From positions 599,380 to 663,379 of the forward strand of contig DYIU01000001.1 of assembly GCA_020723485.1 (NCBI GenBank): 64,000 nucleotides of DNA, given 5' to 3'. Below are positions 31,479 through 39,319 of this stretch, piece by piece (position 1 is the stretch's first letter; every line of letters starts with the position of its first letter). A program made the position numbers and the translations under genes. The notes under the pieces were generated by a model that made no database searches, was not told the DNA's origin, and was given only the letters and a program-made list of their open reading frames with translations. This DNA is from Acidimicrobium ferrooxidans (GTDB taxonomy: Bacteria; Actinomycetota; Geothermincolia; Fen-727; Anoxymicrobiaceae).

Positions 31479-34400
31479 TCAGCTTCGGGTCCAGGTAGCG
31501 GCGCCTCGCTGTGTATCTTCGTCGAGTGCGGCGACCTCGATGGGCTCGATGCCGGTGGCGGTGAGGGAGACGCTGCCGGCGCGGTCGGTGACCTCGCCGG
31601 TGACGCGCAGTATCCGGGAGGCGCGCACCGCGGAGCCCAGCCGCTCGTAGTCGGCGGGGAAGATGGTGGCCTCGAACGTGCCGGCGGGGTCTTCCAGGGT
31701 CAGGAACTGCATGTAATCGCGCTTCTTCGTGACCGCGCGCCTCTGCGCTATCACCCAGCCGGTGAGCGTGACCGTCTCGCCCAGGTGCCGCCCCAGCTCG
31801 GAGCTGTTCAGGCTCTGCCGTGCGAGCTCGCCCGGTATCAGTATCTCGAGCGGGTGCGCGGAGACGCTCGCCTCGAGGTACTCGAGCTCCATTCGGAGCT
31901 TCTGCGCGCGGGTGTAGTCGGGGAGGCGCGGCAGGGCCGCCGGCGGGCTGACCTTGGGTATGCCCAGCGGGAGCGCGACCTCGACCTCGACCTCCACGGA
32001 CCCCGCCACACCTTCGCCGTCCCTGCGCCCGTTCCCCGTGCCCCGGCGGGAGGTCCGGGTCTGCGGAAACAGCATGGCGAGCTTCCAGAGGAGCTCGGGG
32101 CGGGTGTTCTCGAGCGGGTCGAACGCGCCGCACTTTATGAGGGAGGCGACCTCCTCCTCGGTAGTGTCGACGCGGGACAGGAAGTCGGAGAGCGACGTGA
32201 AGGGGAACTCGCCGCGCGCCGAGACGATGCCGTCGACCGTGTGGTAAGTCAGGCCCTTGACCCGGCCCAGGCCGAACAGGAGCGCGCCGCCCTTCACGCA
32301 GTAGTCGGGCTCGCTGCGGTTGATGTCGGGGAGAGCCACCCGCACCCCGAGGCGCTTGGCCTCCTCTATGTAGACCGCGTGGTGGTAGAAGCCGGCCTCG
32401 TTGGCGAGCACCGCGGCCATGAACTCGGCCGGGAAGTGTGCCTTGAGGTAGGACGCCTGGTAGGAGAACTCGCCGTAGGTGGCCGAATGCGCCTTGCAGA
32501 AGCCGTAGCCCGAGAACTTGGCCAGGCTCTCGAAGATGGCCCGTGCGCCCGGCGGGCTCATCCCGCGCGAGGTCGCACCCTCCATGAAGCGCGAGCGGAT
32601 GGCCTCCATCTGGTCGGGGGAGCGCTTGTGCGTCATCGCCCGGCGCAGCTCGTCGGCTTCGGCGGGGGTGAACCCGGCCAGGGCGACGGCCGCGCGCATG
32701 ACCTGCTCCTGGTAGACGAACGTGCCGAGCGACTCGGAGAGGATGGGCTCGAGGTCGGGGTGGAGGTAGACCAGGGGCTCGCGCCCGGCCCGCCGCAGGA
32801 GGAACAGCTCTTTCATGCCGCTGCCGGAGGCGCCGGGGCGGATGAGCGCGATGGAGAGGGTCAGGTCCTCGATGTTCCTCGGCCGCATCGCCTTGAGCAG
32901 CGCGCGCATCGCCGGGCTCTCGATCTGGAAGACGCCGAGCGTCCGGCCCTCGCGCAGCAGGTTGAAAGTCTCCGGGTCGTCGCGGGGCAGGGCGTCGGTG
33001 TCGAGGCGGGCGCCCTGGTTCCTCGCCGCCCAGGAGGAGGTGTCCTCTATGACCGAGAGCCCTTTCTGGCCCAGGATGTCCATCTTTATGAGGCCCAGGC
33101 GCTCGATGGGACCCATGTCGTACTGGGTTATTACGAGGCCCTTCGTGGCACGCTCGAGGGGGACCAGGTCGGTGAGCGGCCTGTCGGCGATGACGACCCC
33201 GCCCACGTGGATGGAGAGGTGGCGCGGGAAGCCGTCGAGGCGCCGGCAGGTGTCGAGGATGGTGCGGTACGGCTCGCGATCCGACGGCAGGCCCCGGTAG
33301 GAGGGGATGGCCTCGGCCACCCGCTCTATCTGGCTCGCCCGGCAGTGGGGGACGTTGCGGCTGAACGCGTCGACCTCCTCTGGCGAGAGCCCCATGGCCT
33401 TGGAGACGTCGCGCACCGCCATTCGCGCCTTCATGGTGGCGTAGGTGCATATCATCGCCACGCGGTCTGAGCCGAACCGCCTGTATATGTAGTCTAAGAC
33501 CTCGTCGCGGCGGGAGGCGCTCACGTCGAGGTCGATGTCAGGCGGGTCGTCGCGGGCGGGAGACAGGAACCGCTCGAAGTACAGGTCGTGCTCGAGCGGG
33601 TCTATGTATGTGATGCCGAGCACGTAGGCCACCATGCTGCCCGCCGCAGAGCCGCGCCCCGCCGCCGGGATGCCGCGCTCGCGGCAGAACCTCGCTATGT
33701 CGTAGACCACCAGGAAGTAAGGGGTGAACCCCATGGCCTCAATGGTCTCGAGCTCGAAGTGGAGGCGCTCGAGCGCCGCGGACGGCAGCGGCCGGTAGCG
33801 GCTCGCGGCCCCCTCGAAGCACAGCTTGGTCAGGTGCGAGAAGGCGGTCTCGCCGCGCGGGAGGTCTGGCTCGGGGAACTGCCACTCGCCCAGCCGGAAC
33901 CGGAACTCGCACGCCTCGGCTATCTCGCGGGTGCACGCCGCCGCCCCGGGCGCCTCGCTGTAGGGGTAGGCGGAGAGGAGGCGCTCGACCTCTGCGGCCG
34001 GCTTGAGCCAGCCCTCGGGCCCGGCCGATCCGCCGGGCGGTATGCGCGTGACGGGGCAGATCTCGCGGACGGCGCACAGCACCCTGTGCAGGTGGTAGTC
34101 GTCGGGGCGGGCGAACGCGACCCGGTTGCTTGCCGCGCAGGACACGCCCAGGCGCCCCGCCTCCGCGATGAGCCGCTCGGCGGCGAGGTGGCCCTCGCGG
34201 GTGCCGTCATCGGCGAGCTCCGCGAAGAGGCTGTCTCCGAAGATGTCGCGAAGAGCCTCGAGCGTCCCGGGCTCGCCAGCCAGGGCAAAGAGCCCCTCGG
34301 AGAGCGCCGCCAGCCTCTCGAGCGGGAGCGGCCGCTGGCCGAGGCGCCGCTCGGTCACCGCCCGGCAGAGGTTGCGGTAGCCCTCTTCGTCCCTGGCGAG

Positions 34401-34730
34401 GAGTACGACGCGCGCCGCGCCGGCGCCCTCAATGGGGCCGGAGCCCCCCGGGGAGGAGGGGGGTACAGCCTGGCGTGGCTCCTCCCGCCCCGGGGGGGAA
34501 GACCCCGGTGGGATCGGCGCGATGGAGAGGTCGCAGCCGATTATCGGTCTTATGCCGGCGTCCAGCGCCTTCTCGTAAAACTGGACCGCGCCGTAGAGGC
34601 CGTCGCGGTCGGTGATGGCGAGTGAACCCATGCCGAGCTCCGAGCAGCGCCCCACCAGGTCGTCGATGGAGCTGCCGCCGTAGAGGAGGCTGAAGTTGCT
34701 GTGGCAGTTCAGGTGCACGAAGTCGCTCAT
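31479..34730 (-). CDS. dnaE2: Error-prone DNA polymerase III alpha subunit (DnaE2-type)
   Basis: 1083 aa. It has a PHP domain at the N-terminus (HLNCHSNFSLLYGGSS), the family-C polymerase palm with AAGRGSAAGSMVAYVLGIT and the catalytic aspartates in DPPDIDLDVSASRRDEV, FVYQEQVMRAAVALAGF, the FCKAHSATYGEFSYQASYLKAHFPAEF thumb region and a C-terminal OB fold (VTLTGWVIAQRR). It is shorter than replicative DnaE1. It lies last in lexA-dinB-dnaE2, so it should be induced by DNA damage and act in translesion synthesis with DinB. A low-complexity insert near 75-105 (Pro/Ser/Gly) is unusual. Confidence 0.92.
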   Translation of the reverse strand: MSDFVHLNCHSNFSLLYGGSSIDDLVGRCSELGMGSLAITDRDGLYGAVQFYEKALDAGIRPIIGCDLSIAPIPPGSSPPGREEPRQAVPPSSPGGSGPIEGAGAARVVLLARDEEGYRNLCRAVTERRLGQRPLPLERLAALSEGLFALAGEPGTLEALRDIFGDSLFAELADDGTREGHLAAERLIAEAGRLGVSCAASNRVAFARPDDYHLHRVLCAVREICPVTRIPPGGSAGPEGWLKPAAEVERLLSAYPYSEAPGAAACTREIAEACEFRFRLGEWQFPEPDLPRGETAFSHLTKLCFEGAASRYRPLPSAALERLHFELETIEAMGFTPYFLVVYDIARFCRERGIPAAGRGSAAGSMVAYVLGITYIDPLEHDLYFERFLSPARDDPPDIDLDVSASRRDEVLDYIYRRFGSDRVAMICTYATMKARMAVRDVSKAMGLSPEEVDAFSRNVPHCRASQIERVAEAIPSYRGLPSDREPYRTILDTCRRLDGFPRHLSIHVGGVVIADRPLTDLVPLERATKGLVITQYDMGPIERLGLIKMDILGQKGLSVIEDTSSWAARNQGARLDTDALPRDDPETFNLLREGRTLGVFQIESPAMRALLKAMRPRNIEDLTLSIALIRPGASGSGMKELFLLRRAGREPLVYLHPDLEPILSESLGTFVYQEQVMRAAVALAGFTPAEADELRRAMTHKRSPDQMEAIRSRFMEGATSRGMSPPGARAIFESLAKFSGYGFCKAHSATYGEFSYQASYLKAHFPAEFMAAVLANEAGFYHHAVYIEEAKRLGVRVALPDINRSEPDYCVKGGALLFGLGRVKGLTYHTVDGIVSARGEFPFTSLSDFLSRVDTTEEEVASLIKCGAFDPLENTRPELLWKLAMLFPQTRTSRRGTGNGRRDGEGVAGSVEVEVEVALPLGIPKVSPPAALPRLPDYTRAQKLRMELEYLEASVSAHPLEILIPGELARQSLNSSELGRHLGETVTLTGWVIAQRRAVTKKRDYMQFLTLEDPAGTFEATIFPADYERLGSAVRASRILRVTGEVTDRAGSVSLTATGIEPIEVAALDEDTQRGAATWTRS

Positions 34731-34782
34731 ATTCGGTCATTCCGTTAGCGGCCAAGCCGTCCACGACGGCCCTCCTTCAATC

Positions 34783-36108
34783 TCACCTGCACCCGCGCCC
34801 CCCGTTAGACGGGCCCCGCCCGGTACCGCCGCCCGCCGCCGCGGCCGGCGCGCGGGAACCCTCCTCTAGCTCGCTCCTGGCCGCGAACCCCACGTGGGCC
34901 TTGCCGCCCAGCGCCCGGTGCTGGCTGACCAGGTCGGCGGTGCTGGCCCTTACTATGGACTCGAAGCCGTACCGCTCGCGTATGGCGTCGAGGCTCTCGT
35001 TGAGGCTGTCGCGCCGGAGGCTGTCGGAGGCCACGTCCACCGGCGAAAAGAGCTCGCCCTGGCAGCCTGCCCCGACCAGCCCGGAGCAGGCGACCCCGAC
35101 CAGCCTTATTCGAACGCCGCGCTCCAGCAGCCTCTCGAAAAGCTCGCAGGCCACGCGGTAGACCACCTGCTCCTGGTCGGTGGGGACCTCGAGGGTGCGG
35201 AACTTCATGTAGGTACGGAAGTCGGAGTGGCGCAGCTTCACCGCGATGCGGCCGGTGGCCAGGCCGTCGGAGCGCAGCGCGCGGCAGCACTTCTCGGAGA
35301 GAAGGAGCAGGGTAGAGCGCACCAGGTCGTAGTCGATGGTGTCGGTGTCGTAGGTCGTCTCGCGGCTCACCGACTTCGGGGTCCCGCGCTCGGAGAGCCG
35401 GCGGCGGTCGACGCCCCGGGCGTGCTCGTGCAGGACCCGGCCCCAGGAGCCGAGCACGCTCTCGAGCGCCTCGACGGGGAGGAGCGAGAGGTCGCCCACG
35501 GTCCTGATGCCGAGGTCGCCCAGGGTCGCGTGGCAGACCGGCCCCACCCCCGGGAGCTTCTCGACCGGCAGCGGGGCCAGAAAGTCGAGCTCGCCGCCCG
35601 GCGGTATCTCGAGGAAGCCGTCCGGCTTGGCCGCCGCGGAGGCGACCTTGCTCACCACCTTGGCGGCCGAGAGCCCCGCGGAGGCGGGCAGGCCCAGCTC
35701 GTCCCTTATGCGGCCGCGTATCTCCTGCGCGATGGCCGACGGCTCGCCGAACACCAGGCGGCAGCCGGTGAGGTCGAGGTAAGACTCGTCTATGCCGGCG
35801 TGCTCTACAAGCGGGGTGTACTCCTCGAGGATGTCGCGCACGCGGCTGGAGTAATAGACGTAAGCCTGGAAGGTGCCGTGGAGGTAAGCGGCGTGGGGGC
35901 AGAGCTTGCCGGCCTTCGCCAGCGGCATGCCGGAGCGGATGCCGAACTCGCGGGCCTCGTAGGAGCAGGCCGCGACCACGCCGCGCTGGGAGGGGTCTCC
36001 GCCCACTATCACGGGCACGCCCTCGAGCCCGGGGTCGAGCAGACGCTCGACCGAGCAGAAGAACGTGTCCATGTCGATGTGCAGTATCGCACGCGTCCTC
36101 TTGGCCAT
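34783..36108 (-). CDS. dinB: DNA polymerase IV (Y-family, DinB)
   Basis: 441 aa. Catalytic residues are in ILHIDMDTFFCSVE and EHAGIDESYLDLTG; it also has the CSYEAREFGIRSGMPLAKA finger segment, the helix-hairpin-helix VEKLPGVGPVCHATLGDLG and the little-finger domain. A 45-residue Gly/Arg/Ala-rich tail follows. It starts 1 nt after the lexA stop and ends 52 nt before dnaE2. In the classic SOS mutasome this slot is held by ImuB, a catalytically dead Y-family protein. Here the DE active-site pair is present, so it should be a working polymerase. Confidence 0.92.
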   Translation of the reverse strand: MAKRTRAILHIDMDTFFCSVERLLDPGLEGVPVIVGGDPSQRGVVAACSYEAREFGIRSGMPLAKAGKLCPHAAYLHGTFQAYVYYSSRVRDILEEYTPLVEHAGIDESYLDLTGCRLVFGEPSAIAQEIRGRIRDELGLPASAGLSAAKVVSKVASAAAKPDGFLEIPPGGELDFLAPLPVEKLPGVGPVCHATLGDLGIRTVGDLSLLPVEALESVLGSWGRVLHEHARGVDRRRLSERGTPKSVSRETTYDTDTIDYDLVRSTLLLLSEKCCRALRSDGLATGRIAVKLRHSDFRTYMKFRTLEVPTDQEQVVYRVACELFERLLERGVRIRLVGVACSGLVGAGCQGELFSPVDVASDSLRRDSLNESLDAIRERYGFESIVRASTADLVSQHRALGGKAHVGFAARSELEEGSRAPAAAAGGGTGRGPSNGGRGCR

Positions 36109-36109
36109 C

Positions 36110-36769
36110 TCAAAGCACCCGCAGGACGCCTCGCACCCTGCCCTGTATCTCTACCCGGTCATCAGGGCCGGGGATTATCGGACTCATGTCGGGGTTGGCG
36201 GGCTGGAGCCTTATCCTCTCGGCGCCGCCCGCGGTCTCGCGGTAGAACTTCTTGAGGGTGGCCTCGTGACCGTTGATGAGCGCCACCACGGTCTCGCCGT
36301 TTTCGGGGGAGGGCTTTTCCTCGACGACAACGTAGTCGCCGTCGAAGATGCCCTCGTCGATCATCGATTGCCCCCTGACCCGCAGCGCGTAGCAGCGCCG
36401 GCCGGCCGCGAGAGAGGAGGGGACCTCGAGCTCCTCCCCGACGACGAGGGCCTCTATGGGCTCGCCGGCGGCGATGGTGCCGAGCAGCGGGATGAGGGTG
36501 CCGGCCCCAGACGGGCGCGCCTCCGCGCGCCCGGACAACAGCGAGCGGCCCCTGGGGGTGAGCACCACGGAGCGGGCGCGGTCGCGGTGGCGGCGGATGA
36601 GCCCCATGCCCTCGAGGGAGTCGAGGTGCTCGGCGACCGTGGCCACCGACGACAGGCCGAGCCCCGCGGCGACCTCGCGTATGGTGGGTGAGTACCCCGA
36701 GGAGCGCCTGAAATCGCGCACAAACTCGAGGGCCTGTACCTGTCTCCTGGTCGGTGTCAGCTGCTCCAT
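36110..36769 (-). CDS. lexA: LexA repressor
   Basis: 219 aa from ATG 36769 (GAGGAAGGGAAG upstream). The winged helix TPTRRQVQALEFVRDFRRSSGYSPTIREVAAGLGLSS is followed by the cleavage site Ala-Gly in GTIAAGEPIEA. The catalytic Ser is in RVRGQSMIDEGIFDGDYVVV and the Lys in NGHEATLKKFYRE. The repressor of the SOS response cleaves itself on RecA filaments. It heads an operon with two error-prone polymerases, so it should control its own operon. Confidence 0.94.
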   Translation of the reverse strand: MEQLTPTRRQVQALEFVRDFRRSSGYSPTIREVAAGLGLSSVATVAEHLDSLEGMGLIRRHRDRARSVVLTPRGRSLLSGRAEARPSGAGTLIPLLGTIAAGEPIEALVVGEELEVPSSLAAGRRCYALRVRGQSMIDEGIFDGDYVVVEEKPSPENGETVVALINGHEATLKKFYRETAGGAERIRLQPANPDMSPIIPGPDDRVEIQGRVRGVLRVL

Positions 36770-36800
36770 CTTCCCTTCCTCGATGCTGAGCTCGACACAA

Positions 36801-36829
36801 ATTGTAACCGAACAAAAACCGAAAATCAA
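36801..36829 (-). promoter_or_regulatory. lexA operon promoter
   Basis: On the minus strand, TTGATT (36829-36824) and TACAAT (36806-36801) are 17 bp apart, about 30 nt before the lexA ATG. The spacer holds repeated CGGTT/TTCGG elements, but I do not see a clean GAAC-N4-GTTC SOS box, so the operator is not assigned. Confidence 0.6.
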
Positions 36830-36949
36830 TAGGTCCAGCGGTTTCTTTGAGCAGCACGAACAAGGTTACCGCCGGCCACGTACATGAAATATAATCATCA
36901 GGGAGGCAAGCGGCCTGAAGAAGGACACGACACTGGAGGCGGTGCTCAT

Positions 36950-37711
36950 TTGAGGTGCTCGAACTGCGGCCGGGAGCTCGGGGAAGGGGCGTGGAAGGTG
37001 TGCCCGGGGTGTGGGGCGGACCCGAGCGCGCCGAGGGCGGGCCAGCCGACAGGTCGGATGCCTGCGGTGCCGCAGCAGCCGGGCGCCTACCCCGGCTACC
37101 CACCGCAGGCCGGGACCCCCTACAGGCAGTACCCGCAGGCTCCCTACCAGCAGCCGGGCCAGCCTTACAGCCAGCCTACGCAGGCATACCCCCAGGGATA
37201 CGCGGCGCCCAACCAGGCCCCCCAGGGATACGCCGCCGGTTACGCTCAAGCGGCCGAGAGGCCCGGCGGCTCGGTGCTCCTCGGTATCCTCACAATGCTC
37301 ATGGGCGCCGTTGTTATCGGCTCCACGTTTCTCCAGTGGGTGACCTCCCCCGCGGGGGCCGGGGTGAACATCACAGGGTGGTTCGTGATGCAGGGCGGCT
37401 TCGAGGTGTTCGGCGGCGGCTTCACACTGGTGCTCTCTGAACAGGGCACCATCTTCTTCACCGGATTCTTCTCGCTGCTGCTGGGCGCGCTCGTCCTCGT
37501 CGGCGGAATCGTCACGCTGATCAGGAGGCGCCCCGGCGGCGTCGTCACCCTGATCTTCGCGCTGGCTGCCGCGGCGCTCTCGGCGGTGAACATAACGATG
37601 GTGTTCGCCAAGATGGAGGGCTCCGCACCCGGGGTGGGGCTCTACCTGTTCGCCGGGGCCTCGCTCGCCGCGCTGGTCCTCGGCATCATCTCCCTGTCCT
37701 CATCGAGCTGA
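36950..37711 (+). CDS. Zinc-ribbon membrane protein with Pro/Tyr/Gln-rich linker
   Basis: 253 aa from TTG 36950 (GGAGG upstream). It has an N-terminal zinc ribbon CSNCGREL...CPGCGA, a 70-residue linker rich in Pro, Tyr, Gln and Gly, then four hydrophobic segments (VLLGILTMLMGAVVIGSTFL, FFTGFFSLLLGALVLVGGIV, VVTLIFALAAAALSAVNI, VGLYLFAGASLAALVLGII). A TATAAT lies at 36890-36895. The layout of cytosolic ribbon, flexible linker and membrane domain is frequent in actinobacteria, but the role is unknown. Confidence 0.78.
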   Translation: MRCSNCGRELGEGAWKVCPGCGADPSAPRAGQPTGRMPAVPQQPGAYPGYPPQAGTPYRQYPQAPYQQPGQPYSQPTQAYPQGYAAPNQAPQGYAAGYAQAAERPGGSVLLGILTMLMGAVVIGSTFLQWVTSPAGAGVNITGWFVMQGGFEVFGGGFTLVLSEQGTIFFTGFFSLLLGALVLVGGIVTLIRRRPGGVVTLIFALAAAALSAVNITMVFAKMEGSAPGVGLYLFAGASLAALVLGIISLSSSS

Positions 37712-37746
37712 GAATATGACCTTCAAGTTCAGAAGGCGATTGCTGA

Positions 37747-39195
37747 CTACTCGATCCCTGCTATCTTCTTGGCCAGGGCGACCTTCTCGCCGATGTCGGC
37801 GAGCCTCGATATCATGATGCGCTGGGCCTGGGGCGAGCCGGCGCCGTGGATGCTCTCGGTGAGGTAGGCCGCCGCGCCGCAGCCGACCGTCATGTTCTCG
37901 ATGAACTTCATTATCTTCATGCGGTCGAGCGTGGGGACGCCTTCCACGCCTTTGAGGTACTTCTCGAGGTAGGCCGCGGTCTCTGGGTTCGCGAAGTCCT
38001 TCTCGGAGGGCATCGTCACGACGAGACCCCCGGCGATGTCCTGTAAGAGCCTCGCGATCTCGAACGGGAAGCGCGTGACGTTGAGCTTGCAGATGTTGGC
38101 GAGAAGGGCGTCAACATCCCAGTTGCCCGCCGGCATCTCGTGGCCGCGCGAGCTGCACGCGATGCCGCAGCAGAAGAGCGTCTCGTTCAGGTGTATCATC
38201 TCGGTAATCTTGTCGCGCACGTGGCTGGCGCGCGCCGCGCCCTGGTACTCGGCCGCGAGCTGCGCCGCCCCGATTATGACATCGCCCACCCCGACCTTGC
38301 AGCCGCCGTAGCTCTGCCGGTGGAACGAGGCGAACCTCTCGACCACCTTGCCGCTCTGGTCCACTTCCCCGCACATGAAGACGCGCTCTTCGGGGACGAA
38401 GACGTCCTCGAAAATGACCAGCGCCTCCTGGCTGCCGTAACCGGGGTTCCCGACGTCCAGGGGGCCTCCCTCCATCTTGCGGGTGTCCGAGGGCTGGCGC
38501 CCGAGCACGAACGTTATGCCCTTCGAGTCCGCCGGGATCGCGAATGAAACAGCGAAATCCTCCTCGCCCTCGCGCATCGCGGTCGTCGGCATCACCAGTA
38601 TCTCGTGGGAGTTGAGCGCCCCGGTCTGGTGCGCCTTGGCACCGCGCACCACTATCCCGCCCGGGACCCGTTCGACGATGTGCACGAAGACGTCGGGGTC
38701 CGGCTGCTCGCCCGGCCTGAGCGAGCGGTCCCCCTTCACGTCGGTCATCGCGCCCTCGACCACGACGTTCTCGTCCTGGACCCACTCCAGGTAATCCTTG
38801 AGGCGCCCGTGATAGCCGGTCCCGTGAGCCTGGTCGCACTCGTAGGTGACCGAGTAGAGCGCGTTGAAGCCGTCCATTCCCACGCACCGCTGGAAGCAGG
38901 TCGCCGTCCTGCGGCCCAGCATCCTCTGCATGAGCACCTTGTCCACCAGGTCTTCCGTGCCCTGGTGGATGTGCGTGAAGCGGCTTATCTTCCTCCCGGT
39001 GAGGTGGGAGGTCGTGAAGAGCAGGTCCTCCGCCTCGGGCTCTTCCCCGATGTCGTACGACTCGGACACCGCGTTCGCCGAAGGCCTTATCATCGGGTGT
39101 TCCACCGTGCAGGAGCAGCGCTCGCCGAGAACGAAAACATCCCTTTCCAGGTCTTTGAGACTGTCCAGGTACGCTTCCGGGCTGCTGAGTTTCAT
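37747..39195 (-). CDS. abfD: 4-Hydroxybutyryl-CoA dehydratase / vinylacetyl-CoA isomerase
   Basis: 482 aa flavoprotein with a [4Fe-4S] cluster. All four cluster ligands known from the clostridial enzyme are visible: two Cys in TCFQRCVGMDG, and the His and Cys in FHRQSYGGCKVG. It dehydrates 4-hydroxybutyryl-CoA to crotonyl-CoA by a radical route, used in 4-aminobutyrate/succinate fermentation or in the hydroxybutyrate CO2-fixation cycles. ATG 39195 is preceded by GGGGG; an upstream in-frame extension lacks a ribosome-binding site. No 4-hydroxybutyrate CoA-transferase is nearby. Confidence 0.92.
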   Translation of the reverse strand: MKLSSPEAYLDSLKDLERDVFVLGERCSCTVEHPMIRPSANAVSESYDIGEEPEAEDLLFTTSHLTGRKISRFTHIHQGTEDLVDKVLMQRMLGRRTATCFQRCVGMDGFNALYSVTYECDQAHGTGYHGRLKDYLEWVQDENVVVEGAMTDVKGDRSLRPGEQPDPDVFVHIVERVPGGIVVRGAKAHQTGALNSHEILVMPTTAMREGEEDFAVSFAIPADSKGITFVLGRQPSDTRKMEGGPLDVGNPGYGSQEALVIFEDVFVPEERVFMCGEVDQSGKVVERFASFHRQSYGGCKVGVGDVIIGAAQLAAEYQGAARASHVRDKITEMIHLNETLFCCGIACSSRGHEMPAGNWDVDALLANICKLNVTRFPFEIARLLQDIAGGLVVTMPSEKDFANPETAAYLEKYLKGVEGVPTLDRMKIMKFIENMTVGCGAAAYLTESIHGAGSPQAQRIMISRLADIGEKVALAKKIAGIE

Positions 39196-39319
39196 CTTGA
39201 TACCCCCGGGTCTCTTGATTCTTGAGGAAAAGTCTACAACATAGCCGCCGGGAGGCGACACGACGAGCGTCAAGCTCTCAGCCCCGGGGACGCGCCGCAC
39301 CGTCTGCTAATATATCTGT

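Noticed and set aside
31405-33450. Long Arg/His/Pro-rich open frame on the minus strand
   Set aside because: Another frame of dnaE2; its composition is a GC-rich shadow and it has no recognisable domain.
36801-36829. LexA operator in the lexA promoter
   Set aside because: Only direct ACCGAAC/ACCGAAA-like repeats are visible, no palindrome matching a known SOS box.
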